Part shown: piece after piece, positions 15,133 to 26,522 of the stretch
Layout of the letters: every line of letters starts with the position of its first letter
Numbering within the stretch: the first letter of the stretch is position 1
Source of the DNA: Sinotaia quadrata
Taxonomy: Eukaryota > Mollusca > Gastropoda > Architaenioglossa > Viviparidae
DNA: 64,000 nt
Assembly: GCA_028829895.1 (NCBI GenBank)
Contig: CM054179.1
Location: forward strand, 46,881,891-46,945,890
Direction: 5' to 3'
Notes under the pieces: generated by a model
What the model was told of the DNA's origin: nothing
Databases searched by the model: none
What the model saw: only the letters and a program-made list of their open reading frames with translations
Translations under genes and position numbers: made by a program

Positions 15133-18100
15133 TACGAAGGGTGTCATACTTAAAAAAAAAAATGTGTCTGACTTCTATAGGTGTTCTGTACAATGGTATT
15201 AATACTACTTCCAAAAGGAAGTTTAATCTAATCAATGACCAATGAAGCGAGACTGAAGAAACATAACATTTACCTTCTGAAACAAAACAAATTAAAAACT
15301 TGAGGGAGCAAACCAATAGTGTCTCAATGAAATGAATGGGGGAAAAAGAAAAATGATTCAACTGTCAGTAATAAACAGAACAGTGCAGTTAAATAATACT
15401 TACAAACTTTGAAATTGCACACGATCCTTTTAAATATATATAAAAGTTCAAGGAACATCCACTTTCTCTTTTTAAAGATAAGTAGTTAATACATATGCAT
15501 ATACAATAATAAAGTTGAAAATACAAGGTATTTTTAAAATACTGAAATATTTCTATGTGAGAATTCTGTGTTTATACATTTTATTAGATGCACATAATTT
15601 TATATTTAATTTAACACAGTCAAAGCAACTTACCTGTGAAGCCCCAATGACTATGGAGTGAGCTGCCACTGCAATAAAGCCATCAACATGAGCTCCAAGA
15701 TCACTGTAAAAATACCAAACTAAAAATGTTCTGATTTTGACAAAATCTGGGTTTTTTCTCCTAAATGATGTTTGGGCTAATTGGCAGTTATTTAGCATTA
15801 AACTTTTGCAATCTGCAAAAGAATAAAAAACCCAAAGTCAAACCAAATAACACCCCAAATTATTTGTTCGGACATCATTATTTATATTAGTTTAACAAAT
15901 GAATAAAACACTTATAAAATTTCAAATTCAGACTGATATAAATATTGAGTGCATTTCTTTTTAAAAAAAACAAAAAAACTAACTATCCAGATTTATAAGA
16001 TCCCAGAAAAAAGAACAATAAAAGGAAAATCTTACATTTTCACCAAATCACCATCCTGAAGCTGTACATCTGGTTCACTCTGTAGAGGTGAAAAGTGGCA
16101 AATACAGTTGTTGACACAAATGCAAGTTGGAAAAGCAATGCCTGGAAAAACCAAAATTTTTAAAATGAATCATCTACAGCATCATCTATAAACAAAAAAA
16201 TAATATAAAAATTAATAGCCAATTGGAATTGTACAGTAGCTGGCATTAATCTCAAGTTAAGTGCCAAGGATTCAAGCTCCAAATTTTATTTGTCAAAATT
16301 AATTGACTTGGTCAAAGTTACCAAATTTTGTTGAAAAATAATACTCTTAAATTAAAAAAATATTTTATGACAACATTCTGTTCAATGAAGATTAATTATA
16401 TGAACAACCATGGTCAATCATACATATGAAACCTTAATAAAATATTCATATTTGATTCATAAATAACCATTCAATCATTAAAATAAATATTCAATCTTTT
16501 ATTAGTACTTTAGAAATATTTAACAAAACTGAATCTCATTCATGTTATGTCTGGTGCTTCATTTTTATATCATTTGTATAGAGTCTGTATTAAATTTACT
16601 TAAGTAAAATAAAAGTACAATTGGAAATAATTTACACTCTCACAACTATTCTTCATTCAAATTTCTTTAAACCGCTTGAATGCATTAAAGTTATATTTTA
16701 CTGATACAATGTATCTCTTTTATATTTTACTCTTATGAAAAGAACTTCAAAATCAGCTAGAAGCATTTCATAATTTAAGGAATTAATACCCTTTTATTTG
16801 TACATTTTACTTTAACAAAGTTGATAAAATTCCATCACTAACTTTCACTGTTGCAATGAACACTGAATAGAATAGAAAATGAACAAAACAAGAGTATTCA
16901 CTTGTGATAATTACTGCCTACTTATTAACATTTTATAACTCTTAAGTCAGTCTGTTAACATTCAGATGTACCTTCAATGTCAATGAACCTATATGACCAG
17001 GCTGAAATTATGACATCTTTCCTTCTCAAATGAGCAGGAATAATTACTGTGGCTAACTCAGTAACTGAGAATATTTTAAGCCATATACTATTTTGCAGAA
17101 ATGTATAGAAATCACGACCTATTTTTTATTAATTGTCGCAAGCATCATTCATGCTTAAATGAATCACAGCATCAATATGATGAAAGAGTGTTGTTACATC
17201 TTATATTTTAAAGATTACATACATTGTAATAATCTGAACGAATACAATAACTCTCAATCACCCTATCTATTAAGAATATATCTGAAAATATGAATTTAAC
17301 AGTTTAATGCTGGCCTAAATACTTTCCATTGAAGTATGAACTCTCCGACAAGTAAACAGTCTTAAATTTTAATTTTGGTAAGCTTCCTGTCATGAGAAAT
17401 TTTAATTAAAAAAAAAGACACTATCTTGCCTTAAATTTTATTTTAAACAATCACAAATATTTCAATTCATATTCAAGAAATTTTCAAGAACCTACATCAC
17501 ATGTTTATCTAACACTTATAAGCACTTTTCGCACACGCATTGTTTTTCTCTTCCCATTTTAAAAATATATAATGTATTAAATGGTTACATTTTTCTCATG
17601 AAAAATATTTTCAGTGTTTTGCTGATTTATAAAGCAAATTCTAAAATTAGTCGAAAGTTGTTCTTGAAGAATAAAATGATACTCATGTGTTTCACAGTAC
17701 AGTGGACCCCCGCAATAACGAAATTTGGATATAATGTGGTCATGGCATGGCTCCCAAAATTTCATTGCACATGAATGTTTTTCAAAGTATGTGAAAAAGA
17801 GTATAAAAAATATTTAACTTCATTTTGGGGATATCGCATACGAATTTGAAATTCATGTTTTTGTATATTTTTCTCGTACTGGGAAAAATTTTTTTTTTTT
17901 TTAACACATGAGAAATAGTGTGGAAAAACATTTATTATCATTTTGGGGAAGAATAAGCGTATGTTTTAATATAAAACAATCCGAAATTTAACAATTTCAC
18001 CAGGTTCTTGAAATGTTATGCCAAAATAAACATAGGAAATGCTACATGTAGTATCATACAAACAAAGATGAGTAAAACTATTTAACGCAAAGTAATAACC

Positions 18101-21100
18101 TATAAATATATCATCCATCCACCATTTTGAATATATCTTAATAATGCATTTAATTTAATATTCATCTGATAATAACCCAATTTTTTACATTAGACATGAA
18201 TACACATATACATTCTCAAAAAAGTCAAATATTGTAAAACATCACATTAATGCTACCCTGCTAGTAACATGATCCGATTTTATGAACCCCAAATAGTGCT
18301 TTACAGCGAGGCTTCTCAATCAATAGTCATAAAATTGTTCTGTAATATGCATTTTAATATTACCGATTCTACTGAAATAGTAAAGTACAATTATATAAAT
18401 ATAAAACATCAGCCATTAATGTTTGCTTCTATTTTCCTAGAAACAAAGGATGTAGTTCATCGGACACAATGCCAGCATATATAACTGATGACCAGTTCAG
18501 TTCTGAGTTACTCCATCAGTCAACAAAACAGTCATCTTACTTTTCATGTGATGCATTATATTTTATTTATTATATTAAATTTGATGATCAATCATTTACA
18601 TGAATTATTAAAAATCTGTCAAGCTGTTTTTAAATATTATAAACGGTATTTTAAATTAGTTTGATACCCCAACAACTCCTGTGACACATCAGCATTTTCC
18701 AATTTTATAAAAATTCTGCATTAACGAGATGTTAAAATGCACATAAATATTATGTATTAAATAAAATTGATGTTCTGAGCAAATTAATGAAGCCAATAGA
18801 AATATATCTGATTCCAGGCTTTTTAAAAAGCAAAACAGCAGAAGCCAAAGAGCCATATCATCACTAGGCCTTAAAATATTGTAAGTTCAGTTACTCAACC
18901 ATAGACTTTATTCTACTCTTTTTTATTTTTTAAATAATTAATGAAACCATATGACCCAAAAGGGGAGTGGGGGGAAGCAACTCTTATCACAATTCCACCA
19001 ATGTAATTTAAAACAATTTCATTAGATAAAATAATTTATTCATGAAGACTTTCATAAATTCCTCTTATATATTTTTTTCTCCCCAAACACAATTACTTGT
19101 GGTTTATCTAATAGGGATTAATAAAAATAGGTTGAAGACTTAGTTATCAGCCTGTTTTGTACCAATGTATAAATAAATATATTAACAGCATTAAACAATG
19201 CAACATATTTTAAATTAATCATGGTTTCATTTGCAAACATTACACCATACAAGATAGCTAAATGCTAAAAGTTTTTTTTTAAAAACTGTGAACTAAAATA
19301 GATAAAATTATTTTTAAAATGTACTTAAAAATACAGGCAAAATCATGAACAATATGTTTCCCTGATAATGATAAATACATAATAATGTATACATTCTATA
19401 CAAGATACAGACTTGTTAAATTATAAATAAACAAAATAAGGACCTAGTATACACACAAAGCTAAAACTAGGTTGTTTCTCCAAAAACTCAAGCACAATTT
19501 AGTGTTAATTAAAGCATAATGTGTTTATAAATGAGTTTTATTTCTGAAGCTGTAATTTTACATTAATTTAATATTTTTTAAAGGTGTTTCATTTCTTTTT
19601 TTTAAAAAAACCAACACATTCTCTTATTTTTACTTAAAAAATTTTTTTTGAGGCTTTATCAAATTAGATTAAACTAATTGCTTAGTTTCTTTCTCTCTTT
19701 TTTCAATTATAATTTTGAATAATATAATAACAGACTATAGTCCTAACAACATTCAGTAATCATCTGGCAAAGAAAATTAAAATGGCTGTAGTGACCAAAT
19801 AAACTCAATCACCACAAAACTGAAGTCAGAACTAAAGCAGCCTAGATATGAATTTAAAAAATCTTGCATTCAGACAATATATTATTTATTACAAATAAAC
19901 TAAACTATGATATTAATGTCAATGTAAAAATATGACTATGAATGCTAACTCAACTGATATCATGCTGTAAATCTAAGTGAGTTTAGTAATTACACAACAT
20001 TCAGGTCTAAATCTTTGCCAATGACCCATTGATATCTACTTCTTGATAAATGAGAAAAAAATTCTTCCAGAACATTTATAAAACTACAATGCATTATTTA
20101 AAACACCAAAAGATCATATACATCAAGTAAATATTGCATGATATGCATTTCATACACTGATCATATAATGCATGCATAGTATAAATGCTGTCACATTCAT
20201 AGTTTTGCAAACATATGCACCTTAGTTCATTGCAGATGAAAAGGCATAAAAAAGTTTAAATGATTAATCTACAGGTGAAAGGAAATCTGTAAACACAACA
20301 TATTTATCATTGCAACTAAAGATTATTGGTGAGTTATTTTACAGTGACATAAATGTGAAGCAATTTATTAATGTAAAATTTCCCAGATTAAAAAAAAAAA
20401 AGAAAGATAATTTTTATTACAAAATACAAGCATGTCTAAGTAACTTCAATGACCCTGATCAAATCAAAGACTGGCAATCTATTCACATTTACAATGCTTG
20501 TCTATCTAAAAATGGGATAGGTGACTTCTTGATGGACTATAGTTCTGGCGATCCTACTGTTCAGCATGAGAGGGAGAAGACCACAAAAATTTTGTCTTTC
20601 AAATTTAAAAAAAAGGAATAAAATGCATTATTACAGTTAACACAGGCTAAGTTATTATTTCATATTAATTATTAAAAAAGAAAATTGCAGACATTAAAAA
20701 TAATAAGTATTATAACAATATTTTTTACAATGAAAATATTTGATTTTGTTAAAATATTTTGCCAAAACACTTTCATCTTTGATATTCCCCAGTTCAAATC
20801 AAAAGATATGCATATACTACATGTAAACCAGAAACAAATCCAAGTCATACTTCTAAATTTTACCAAATGTCTCCGTTTCTATTTCCATCACTAAGATAAC
20901 AAGAATATATGTATTTCCAATAATATATTACAGATATTTTTAATGTGAAAGAAAATTATTGCAATTATTTTTTTATTATAATTAAGACTAATAATTTTAC
21001 ATTAATACAAAAGTATACAAAAAGAATTATCAATATTCACTAAAAATTTCATAGTTAAATCTTTCTGCTACACAGGAGAAGTGATATCTGTTCAACTACA

Positions 21101-24088
21101 CAAAATTATGTATCATAAAATGTCTACTTCAAGTATTGTCACTCACCTTTCTTCATTTCTTTGTCTTTCTTAAAGACCTTGCCAGTTTCTTCCATAAGAC
21201 GGTTGTCACCAAACTTGCACAGATCCAGCACAGAAGCTCCCACAATGCATTTTCCAATAATTTCTTTCAGAATGGCTATAGAAAAGAGAAATGATAAAGC
21301 ATTTTGAGTAATAGTTTTGATCATCATGCTAAATGGATTGCAACAAAACATAATTGTTAATACACATTTCATATCAACATCAATTAATGAACTATAAGGC
21401 ATTATGAACCCATTTTTTGACAGCCCCATTAGTATTTATTAGTTTCTTTGAATCCAGTCATGTTCCTTTTCTAAAAGTAAAGTGGGCATAGATACACAAA
21501 CATGATTCTTAAGAATGAAATTCACAAAGCACAAAAGCTATATAAACTACAGTGATGTTAACTATATACATCAGATATCAAATTTTAAAAAAAACACACA
21601 CAGATATATATAAGAAATAGAAATAAGAAAGTGTAAATGGTGGATTCAAGTAATTATTAAACTGAAAGAAAACTGTTGACAAGTTGTTCATTCCTTCAAA
21701 TATAATCATTGTAAACAGTTTGAAAGTAAACTTTTTTTTTTTTTAATGAATACAACACACATTAATATATTCCATTCCAAAACAGGACTATTATTGTATT
21801 AATCCTTTTTTTTATATAGATTTGGTATTTAACTATACACTTATATAAGTGAAAAAAATTAAAGAATTTTGAATGTTGCTTTACATGTAAATACTTGACA
21901 CATATCTATACAGATCTTACTTTGAAAATTAAGTTTTCAATGAAAGAATAGCAATCTTTTGATGATAAAACAAGCAATCTTTTGATGATAAAACAATTCC
22001 AACGGATCATTAATGCATTACAACAGCAGCAGAGTTACACAAATAAGTATATATTTAAATTATTAACTTTTTAAAAAGAATTAGAATAAGTATTACATAT
22101 ATATATGTTCAATTTTTATGTCAATAGTGCCTGTGCTCATTTAACTACTGGCCAAATCATTCAACAATATACAAATATGAATAAAGTCTCACAATTATAT
22201 TAATTTTAAAAAAACTATATTATAAATATATTTATTAATGTGTATATATCAGGGGTGCACAAACGTTTTAGGCCAGAGGACCAAATTTCTAATTGATAGT
22301 GTGTGGAGGGCTGCCACATGGATGGCTCAGTAGAAAAAACAACAGAAATAATGTGCTTTACATTCATAATAATGGTAACATCCAAAAGTCCTCCGGGGGC
22401 TGCACAGAGCCCTGTCTAGGGCTAAATGCGACCCAAGATTTGTGCATTCTTGGTATATATAATAAATTATTTGTCAATGACACACTTTTAATAATAAAGT
22501 TCTTTATTATTTCTTTCTTTTTTAGAATATTATCATTTGCAAAATTAACAGTTTTAAAAAGAATAAACGGAAATATATCACTCATATTTTCATAAAGCCT
22601 CCAATTAACTTCAATTTAACATTAATTACAAAAATAGATATATGATAGTTACTTCCATTGTTCCAAGAGCAATTTATTTTTATTATTTTTTTATCCTTAA
22701 ATGAAATACCTTCAGTAACATTCAGATAGATACCGTCATGAAAAAAAATGAGTTAAAATTAAGAAAGAAAATTGGGGGTGGGGGGAAAGAGAAAAATAAA
22801 TAATATATAATTATATATGGTCATAATGAATATGCTCAAAGAATGTGTCAGATAAATTTAATACTTGAATTACTTGTTTCAGTGTATACTCAATACTATA
22901 TGACTCATATTTAAAGCATGCTGGAGCTTTCATTACATGTGATGGATCAGTAAGCAAAATGCAATTGAGCTTTTATTTAGTTTACTGAAAATAAAGCCTC
23001 CCCAAAATTACCACAAAAAGGAGGAAATCTGAAGAAAAGTTTCATTTGTGAAAAAGAAATAGAAAATCCGTGCATTAGGTCCTATATCACTATATAATAC
23101 TAAAAATCAGCTGAATTTGTTAAAAGACAGTTTTGATTGATATCAATGCAGATAAAGCAAGTGTATGTGTGAATTATATATAATAGGCCTACAAAGTATT
23201 TTGCATTCTAAAATGATTTCATGGATTTTTTTTTTAAAAGCTCCAGATCTCTAGATTTCTTGAAAACATTTACTTATGGTTTTTCCATCAATGCATGAAA
23301 AGCAGTGTAACTGTAAATCACTAAATGCACTAACACACAAACAAAAAGCTATAAAGAAATATTTGTTGTTGCTTCTTCTTTTTTTTAATGAATGTCATAT
23401 TACCATACTCTAATACTAATAGGCATAAAGTTAATACCAAATCGCGCAGTCACTTCAATTTCAAAGAATTCAATAATCATTCAATAATCAATCCTAATTA
23501 TAACATATGGATACATCCCTAATAGTAATAAAGATTGTTAACATTATCTTTAACAAAAAACGAATCCAAAAACATCCAACAAAAACCAAACAATCACCAT
23601 AACAATTAATTACTTAATGTTTTAGGCAATTTATTAATATAGTGAAAAAACTTTCTGTAGGCCTATCGGTTACCGTTAGCACTCGCTATTAACTTTCAAA
23701 GATAGTTGTCTCCGCAAAAGGACTTACAAATAATATTAATAACAATAGAATTATCATATAAGTATTATGTCCAACTTAAATTTATTAAATACGGTATTTA
23801 TTATAAAAATAAAATTTTAAAAATATATAACGTGTTTCTTCCCCTTATCGGTTATCCACATGGTGCTGTCCGCCATGCTCCTCCTTAGTCTTCCCGCGAA
23901 CACATGGCAAGATCTTGACAGGTGAAAAGTTTTATAAAATCTATTTGTATGCAATAATTAATAAAACTAACGTGAAGCATATATAGAATTATACAAAACA
24001 CACCATTGACCATGTCTCCGGCCATTTTATATTTTGTGACGACGATGTCCTGAGCCGGAGTTGGCTCCTGCTCCTCGGAGTCAGCCAT
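672..24088 (-). CDS. PA2G4: PA2G4 / EBP1 (proliferation-associated 2G4), 13 coding exons, 388 aa
   Basis: Member of the methionine-aminopeptidase fold that lacks peptidase activity; known members bind ribosomes and RNA and act in growth control and ribosome biogenesis in nucleolus and cytoplasm. Coding exons (minus strand): 24004-24088, 21147-21275, 16036-16141, 15634-15703, 14820-14912, 12113-12176, 11723-11801, 11501-11579, 7316-7394, 6373-6424, 2878-2972, 1219-1346, 672-779. All introns are GT-AG and the sum is 1167 nt. Recognisable blocks are [15 protein letters not shown] near the start, [90 protein letters not shown] and a terminal KKKKKK tract. The human protein is 394 aa, so this is essentially full length. 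The second metal-ligand Asp of active aminopeptidases is replaced ([11 protein letters not shown]), as in EBP1. The human LKALL motif near the C-terminus reads VKTLL here. The gene spans 23.4 kb because of transposon-rich introns. Confidence 0.97.
1219..1346 (-). CDS. PA2G4: PA2G4 coding exon 12
   Basis: Encodes [20 protein letters not shown] and the [17 protein letters not shown] segment. Acceptor is TTTGCAG; donor is AAG/GTTCAA, which is weak but is forced by the phase of exon 13. Confidence 0.93.
1347..2877. other. PA2G4 intron 11 with decayed repeats
   Basis: Contains a homopolymer junction (poly-C then poly-A, 1455-1489). It also holds two related stretches sharing the words TCTGAAAAATGTAG (about 2175-2215 and 2715-2745) and a reverse-oriented relic of the 2.28-kb transposon family (about 2370-2540). 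No coding signal. Confidence 0.5.
2878..2972 (-). CDS. PA2G4: PA2G4 coding exon 11
   Basis: Encodes [20 protein letters not shown] then [11 protein letters not shown]. Acceptor is CTTGCAG; donor is GAAG/GTTTGC. The upstream intron holds transposon copy A. Confidence 0.95.
2990..3260. repeat. Degenerate ~50-bp tandem repeat in PA2G4 intron 10
   Basis: Four to five imperfect units built around CATTTAAA..ACAAAT..TGATACTAGAAAC. Alignment is by eye, so the borders are approximate. Confidence 0.4.
3779..6059 (+). mobile_element. DNA transposon copy A (2281 bp, 14-bp TIRs, 6-bp TSD)
   Basis: Begins CAGACCTGCCTACC and ends GGTAGGCAGGTATG, whose reverse complement CATACCTGCCTACC matches 13 of 14 positions. 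The flanks carry an exact 6-bp duplication agttac (3773-3778 and 6060-6065). The left end repeats AAACCAGAAGAT. The right end has short GCGGGAGATTC and GCGGAAG sub-repeats, giving a compact hairpin-prone terminus. Neither strand carries a long transposase frame, so it is non-autonomous or decayed. Minus-strand frames of 64 codons (5415-5609) and 97 codons (5787-6080) are partly conserved in copy B. A CG-richer block at 5610-5930 looks like a promoter plus first exon, with GCCGCCATTTTG and a donor ACG/GTAAGT. Superfamily unassigned; the CAG start would fit a hAT-like group, but 6 bp is not the usual 8-bp hAT duplication. Confidence 0.85.
6373..6424 (-). CDS. PA2G4: PA2G4 coding exon 10
   Basis: 52-nt exon encoding [18 protein letters not shown], a match to the human FFSEVERRFDAMPFTLR segment. 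Acceptor is GTTTCAG; donor is GAG/GTTTGT. Confidence 0.93.
7316..7394 (-). CDS. PA2G4: PA2G4 coding exon 9
   Basis: Encodes [20 protein letters not shown] then KMKASR. Donor is GGC/GTATGT. The intron upstream holds transposon copy B. Confidence 0.94.
8210..8560 (-). mobile_element. Old reverse-oriented relic of the 2.28-kb transposon family
   Basis: The stretch GAGAGCTAAATGACTAA followed by GATAGGGTATATTTATTT is the reverse complement of the segment near 4580-4640 in copy A. Similarity continues through the TCTTTATT.GTATTTTAAA and CTGAAA..TTTGG.A words. It is far more diverged than A against B, so the family has been active in more than one burst. Confidence 0.5.
8966..11190 (+). mobile_element. 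DNA transposon copy B (2225 bp), same family as copy A
   Basis: Nearly identical to copy A over its length and in the same orientation, with the same TIRs. It is inserted in a CA microsatellite: 8960-8965 is acacac and 11191-11196 is acacac, so the 6-bp duplication is consistent but not independently informative. The main difference is a deletion of about 55 bp between two copies of ACCAATAAT that are both present in copy A (near 3890 and 3950). The near identity of A and B points to recent activity. It sits in PA2G4 intron 8. Confidence 0.85.
11501..11579 (-). CDS. PA2G4: PA2G4 coding exon 8
   Basis: Encodes [20 protein letters not shown] then STGDGK. Acceptor is TTGACAG; donor is AAA/GTAAGA. 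Confidence 0.95.
11723..11801 (-). CDS. PA2G4: PA2G4 coding exon 7
   Basis: Encodes [20 protein letters not shown] and NPSEAQ. Acceptor is CTTTCAG; donor is AAAG/GTAATT. Confidence 0.95.
12113..12176 (-). CDS. PA2G4: PA2G4 coding exon 6
   Basis: Encodes [20 protein letters not shown] followed by E. Acceptor is TTTACAG; donor is GAAG/GTATGT. Confidence 0.95.
12177..14819. other. PA2G4 intron 5, no recognisable content
   Basis: 2.6 kb of AT-rich sequence. Open frames here (for example 12548-12742) lack coding character, and I see no repeat with clear ends. Confidence 0.4.
14820..14912 (-). CDS. PA2G4: PA2G4 coding exon 5
   Basis: 31 codons in phase 0, [20 protein letters not shown] followed by [11 protein letters not shown]. 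Acceptor is AAACAG; donor is GAG/GTAAAT. Confidence 0.96.
15075..15132. repeat. (AG)n microsatellite
   Basis: Almost perfect AG dinucleotide run of about 58 bp in PA2G4 intron 4, with one phase slip at 15120. It creates an artefactual Leu-Ser frame on the minus strand. Confidence 0.95.
15634..15703 (-). CDS. PA2G4: PA2G4 coding exon 4
   Basis: Encodes [17 protein letters not shown] and VIGASQ, the pseudo-active-site strand of the aminopeptidase fold. Donor is CAG/GTAAGT. Confidence 0.96.
16036..16141 (-). CDS. PA2G4: PA2G4 coding exon 3
   Basis: Encodes [20 protein letters not shown] and the QLQDGDLVK segment. Acceptor is TTCCAG/GC; donor is AAAAT/GTAAG. Confidence 0.96.
17700..18010 (+). 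mobile_element. Fragment of a pogo/Tigger-like element
   Basis: CAGTGGACCCCCGCAATAAC directly after a TA dinucleotide resembles the pogo/Tigger terminal repeat type (CAGT.GA.CC.CG.TATAACG). The sequence that follows is AT-rich, with two CATTTTGGGG words. No matching opposite end was found, so it is truncated or decayed. It lies in PA2G4 intron 2, a 4.9-kb intron otherwise without clear features apart from an unexplained 103-codon frame at 20310-20621. Confidence 0.4.
20310..20621 (+). other. Unexplained 103-codon open frame in PA2G4 intron 2
   Basis: The longest plus-strand frame in a very AT-rich intron, with a mixed composition including [27 protein letters not shown] and a lysine-rich end. 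I do not recognise it. It could be chance, a decayed retrocopy or a nested short gene. No splice sites or promoter were identified. Confidence 0.2.
21147..21275 (-). CDS. PA2G4: PA2G4 coding exon 2
   Basis: Encodes [17 protein letters not shown] and [17 protein letters not shown]. Acceptor is TCTATAG/CC; donor is AAAG/GTGAGT. Confidence 0.96.
21951..21996. repeat. 23-bp direct duplication
   Basis: Two exact head-to-tail copies of GCAATCTTTTGATGATAAAACAA in PA2G4 intron 1. Confidence 0.9.
22250..22452 (+). mobile_element. hAT MITE copy 1 (203 bp, 8-bp TSD)
   Basis: Starts CAGGGGTGCACAAACGTTTT and ends in the diverged reverse complement GATTTGTGCATTCTTG. The flanks are exact 8-bp duplications gtatatat (22242-22249 and 22453-22460), typical of hAT transposition. 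The interior is shared with copy 2 (TGGAGGGC.GCCACATGGATG, AACATCCAAAAGTCCTC). Too small to code; mobilised in trans. It lies in PA2G4 intron 1. Confidence 0.9.
24004..24088 (-). CDS. PA2G4: PA2G4 coding exon 1
   Basis: Residues 1-28 plus one base. The ATG at 24088 has a good context (AAGATGG) and is preceded by a run of 22 A on the coding strand. Donor is AATG/GTGTGT. Confidence 0.95.
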
Positions 24089-24089
24089 C

Positions 24090-24111
24090 TTTTTTTTTTT
24101 TTTTTTTTTTT
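24090..24111 (-). other. Poly(A) leader directly before the PA2G4 start codon
   Basis: A run of 22 T on the plus strand gives 22 consecutive A and then a single G immediately before the ATG in the PA2G4 transcript. It lies inside the 5' UTR if transcription starts upstream, or at the transcript 5' end if transcription starts within it. Confidence 0.7.
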
Positions 24112-26071
24112 GGAATTTGTAACCCCCCACAATCCAATGCGAAGGCGCGAATGTGATAGTTATCGGCCTTGGCTAAACTTTCACAAGCGAAATTCTAGAA
24201 CTGATCCGTGAAATAGGTACTAAAAATAGTAAAATGACCTAAATGAAGTAAATCGTAGTTAATTAGTTGAAACTGTTCATTAATAACACTCAAACAGTCA
24301 TCGCTCTAAACAAGATTAATATCTTCATTGTATATTTTGAATCTCTCTGGTCTATATTCTTTCTAACTTCCAAGTCTTCTGTAGAAAAAGCTGTAGTCCA
24401 AAACTGCAGACAGGATAATCTTGAGAGAGTATTCCAAACTGATCTTGTATATTATCAATATTCCAAGGTAAACATTAAGTCCGTTAGATCATTCATTTTT
24501 ATATTAGATTAGGGTTCAGCTAACTAGAAGAAATGCTGAGACCAAAATATTTTTAAGACACTCCCACGCCCTTGTCAGCAAGAATAGCAGACTTTTCTAT
24601 TTAAAAAAATAATAATAATAATTTTGGTTTGTAAAGGTAAAATAAAATTTTTATTTCAAGTCTCTGCTACTTTATTTAAAGTAAGAAACTTAGTACTCAT
24701 ATGTATTTCTTAAAGAACCAAAAGTCACGTGTTCTCAGAATGTATAGGAAAAAAATTCAGATTAATAACATTAATAATTTAATTCTTTTTAACATATAAA
24801 GTCAATTGCAACAGGATTCAATACAGTTTAGCATTTGTTAAACTCTGCTTCATCATCTGCGACTATTTTCATCATTAAGAACCAGTTGAAGAAGAAATTA
24901 TGATAACTAGAGAAATAGATGTCAGCAAGGTAGCAATTTTTTAAATTTATACTGTGTCCTTTGTCGAAAAAAGAGGGGAAAATATTTGCACCCTTGTATA
25001 GCATTATTGTATACTTAGCTGCAAAGCGATATCTTTACACTGTTTCAATCCAGAGTATTTGTAGCATAATTTTCCTAGTGACTAGTTTCTATTTCAGTGT
25101 TTTTATACATTTGATGAGCTTCTATTTTTGCTTTGGTCTTCTAAAATCAGTACTGCAGGCATTGCTGTTTATAAGATTTTAAATTACTTTATGACTGTAT
25201 ATTCATATCAAACACATTGTATTGTTTACAAGAATTGAAATTATATATCTATTGATATATTGAAATGTTTATACAAAACCTTGATTCTTCCACACATGAC
25301 AAATAGTGTGCACTGCAGTTTTTAAAGCAATGCAACTCTTTGTTTTAAAAAAAAATGTTTATAAGGAAGCAGAGAACATTAATATTTTGCTTAAAAATTA
25401 CCCAAAATGATAATGGTATTTTGTTTTTTACTTTTTAATTTTTTTTTTATTACTAATAAAAAAGTAATATTAGTATGAATATATTTTAATTCATTATTAT
25501 GCTTACTAGTATTTAAAAATCCTCGTCATACTTCTTAAATACTATCAGATGGTTGAACATAAGAGCCCCCAACATTCTTTAGTGTATTACTTCCTTATGC
25601 CTTTTACAGCACTGTTTAGGCATAGCAGGACTAAAGATCATGTTGTTTATGAAGATTATGTTGGAAAATAAATGTAGAGATGAGCCCAAATAGTTTAAAT
25701 CATTGGAGAAAGATCAAACCAAGGTCCTCATTTGAGAAACTTTTCTTCTGTTGAGCCCCAACAATTTAAATCATGGGACAAAGATCAAACCAAGACATCC
25801 ATTTGAGAGACTTCTGTGGAGTTTTAACAGTTAAAATCATGGGAGAGTCATCAAACCAAGACCCTCATTTGATTGGGCAAGAAAAATCAAAGGACATGTT
25901 ATATACGAGCAAACTAGAAAAGTGTGACCTGTATAAATATTTATTTATTTAAAACATATATGAAATAAAGTATTTTTAAGAAATATCTTGAAAATGTGTT
26001 GTATTCAAAGTGTCTTGACAAGCCAAAGTAACAGAAAGCACACTGAAATATGTGTATATGAGTAGACAATA
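24112..26071. other. Interval between PA2G4 start and CCDC12 3' end
   Basis: Presumed PA2G4 promoter side (24112-24260, with a CCAAT at about 24134). An exon-like plus-strand block lies at about 24377-24467. An exon-like fragment encoding PVEEEIMITREIDVSK ends at the donor AAG/GTAGCA near 24930, in an incompatible phase with the first. A short tandem repeat follows at 25683-25877. No recognisable gene. Confidence 0.4.
25683..25877. repeat. ~68-bp tandem repeat, three units
   Basis: Units share AATCAT.GGA.AAAGATCAAACCAAG..C.TCATTTGAGA and start near 25683, 25754 and 25822. It lies just beyond the 3' end of CCDC12. Confidence 0.7.
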
Positions 26072-26077
26072 TTTATT
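26072..26077 (-). terminator. Candidate CCDC12 poly(A) signal (AATAAA)
   Basis: Canonical hexamer on the minus strand about 446 nt downstream of the CCDC12 stop; the region between reads as a plain AT-rich 3' UTR. Confidence 0.4.
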
Positions 26078-26522
26078 CACCATAACATTCAATTGCAATA
26101 TTTAATTATCAATAAACACATTCTAAAAATAAAAAAAAAATCAAATAATTAACTCTCATTAAGAAATTAATACAGTTATAAATAAGAACAGTCAAAACAA
26201 TGCCCACACTGACTTTCACATCTGTCTTAATCAATGGTAATATTACACAAAAAAATGAAAATTCATGCACACAACCCCACACTTTTTCCTGCTTTTATAA
26301 GAACATATTCAAACTTTAGCCACCCAATTCCTCAAACTTTTAACTCTCACTCTTATGGATATTACCAAATAACAAGCCTCAGTTTATGACTACAGCTAAT
26401 TAACAAATGCAGCCTATGTCATTAACTAGTGTTGGTACTAATTACATTTACTCAATAAAATCGGAAACCAGTCTTCATCCACACACAGTCTTTTACAGCA
26501 CAACACTACAATTGCAACTAAA

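Noticed and set aside
14972..15361. 129-codon minus-strand frame with a Leu-Ser run
   Set aside because: It is created by the (AG)n microsatellite and lies in PA2G4 intron 4.
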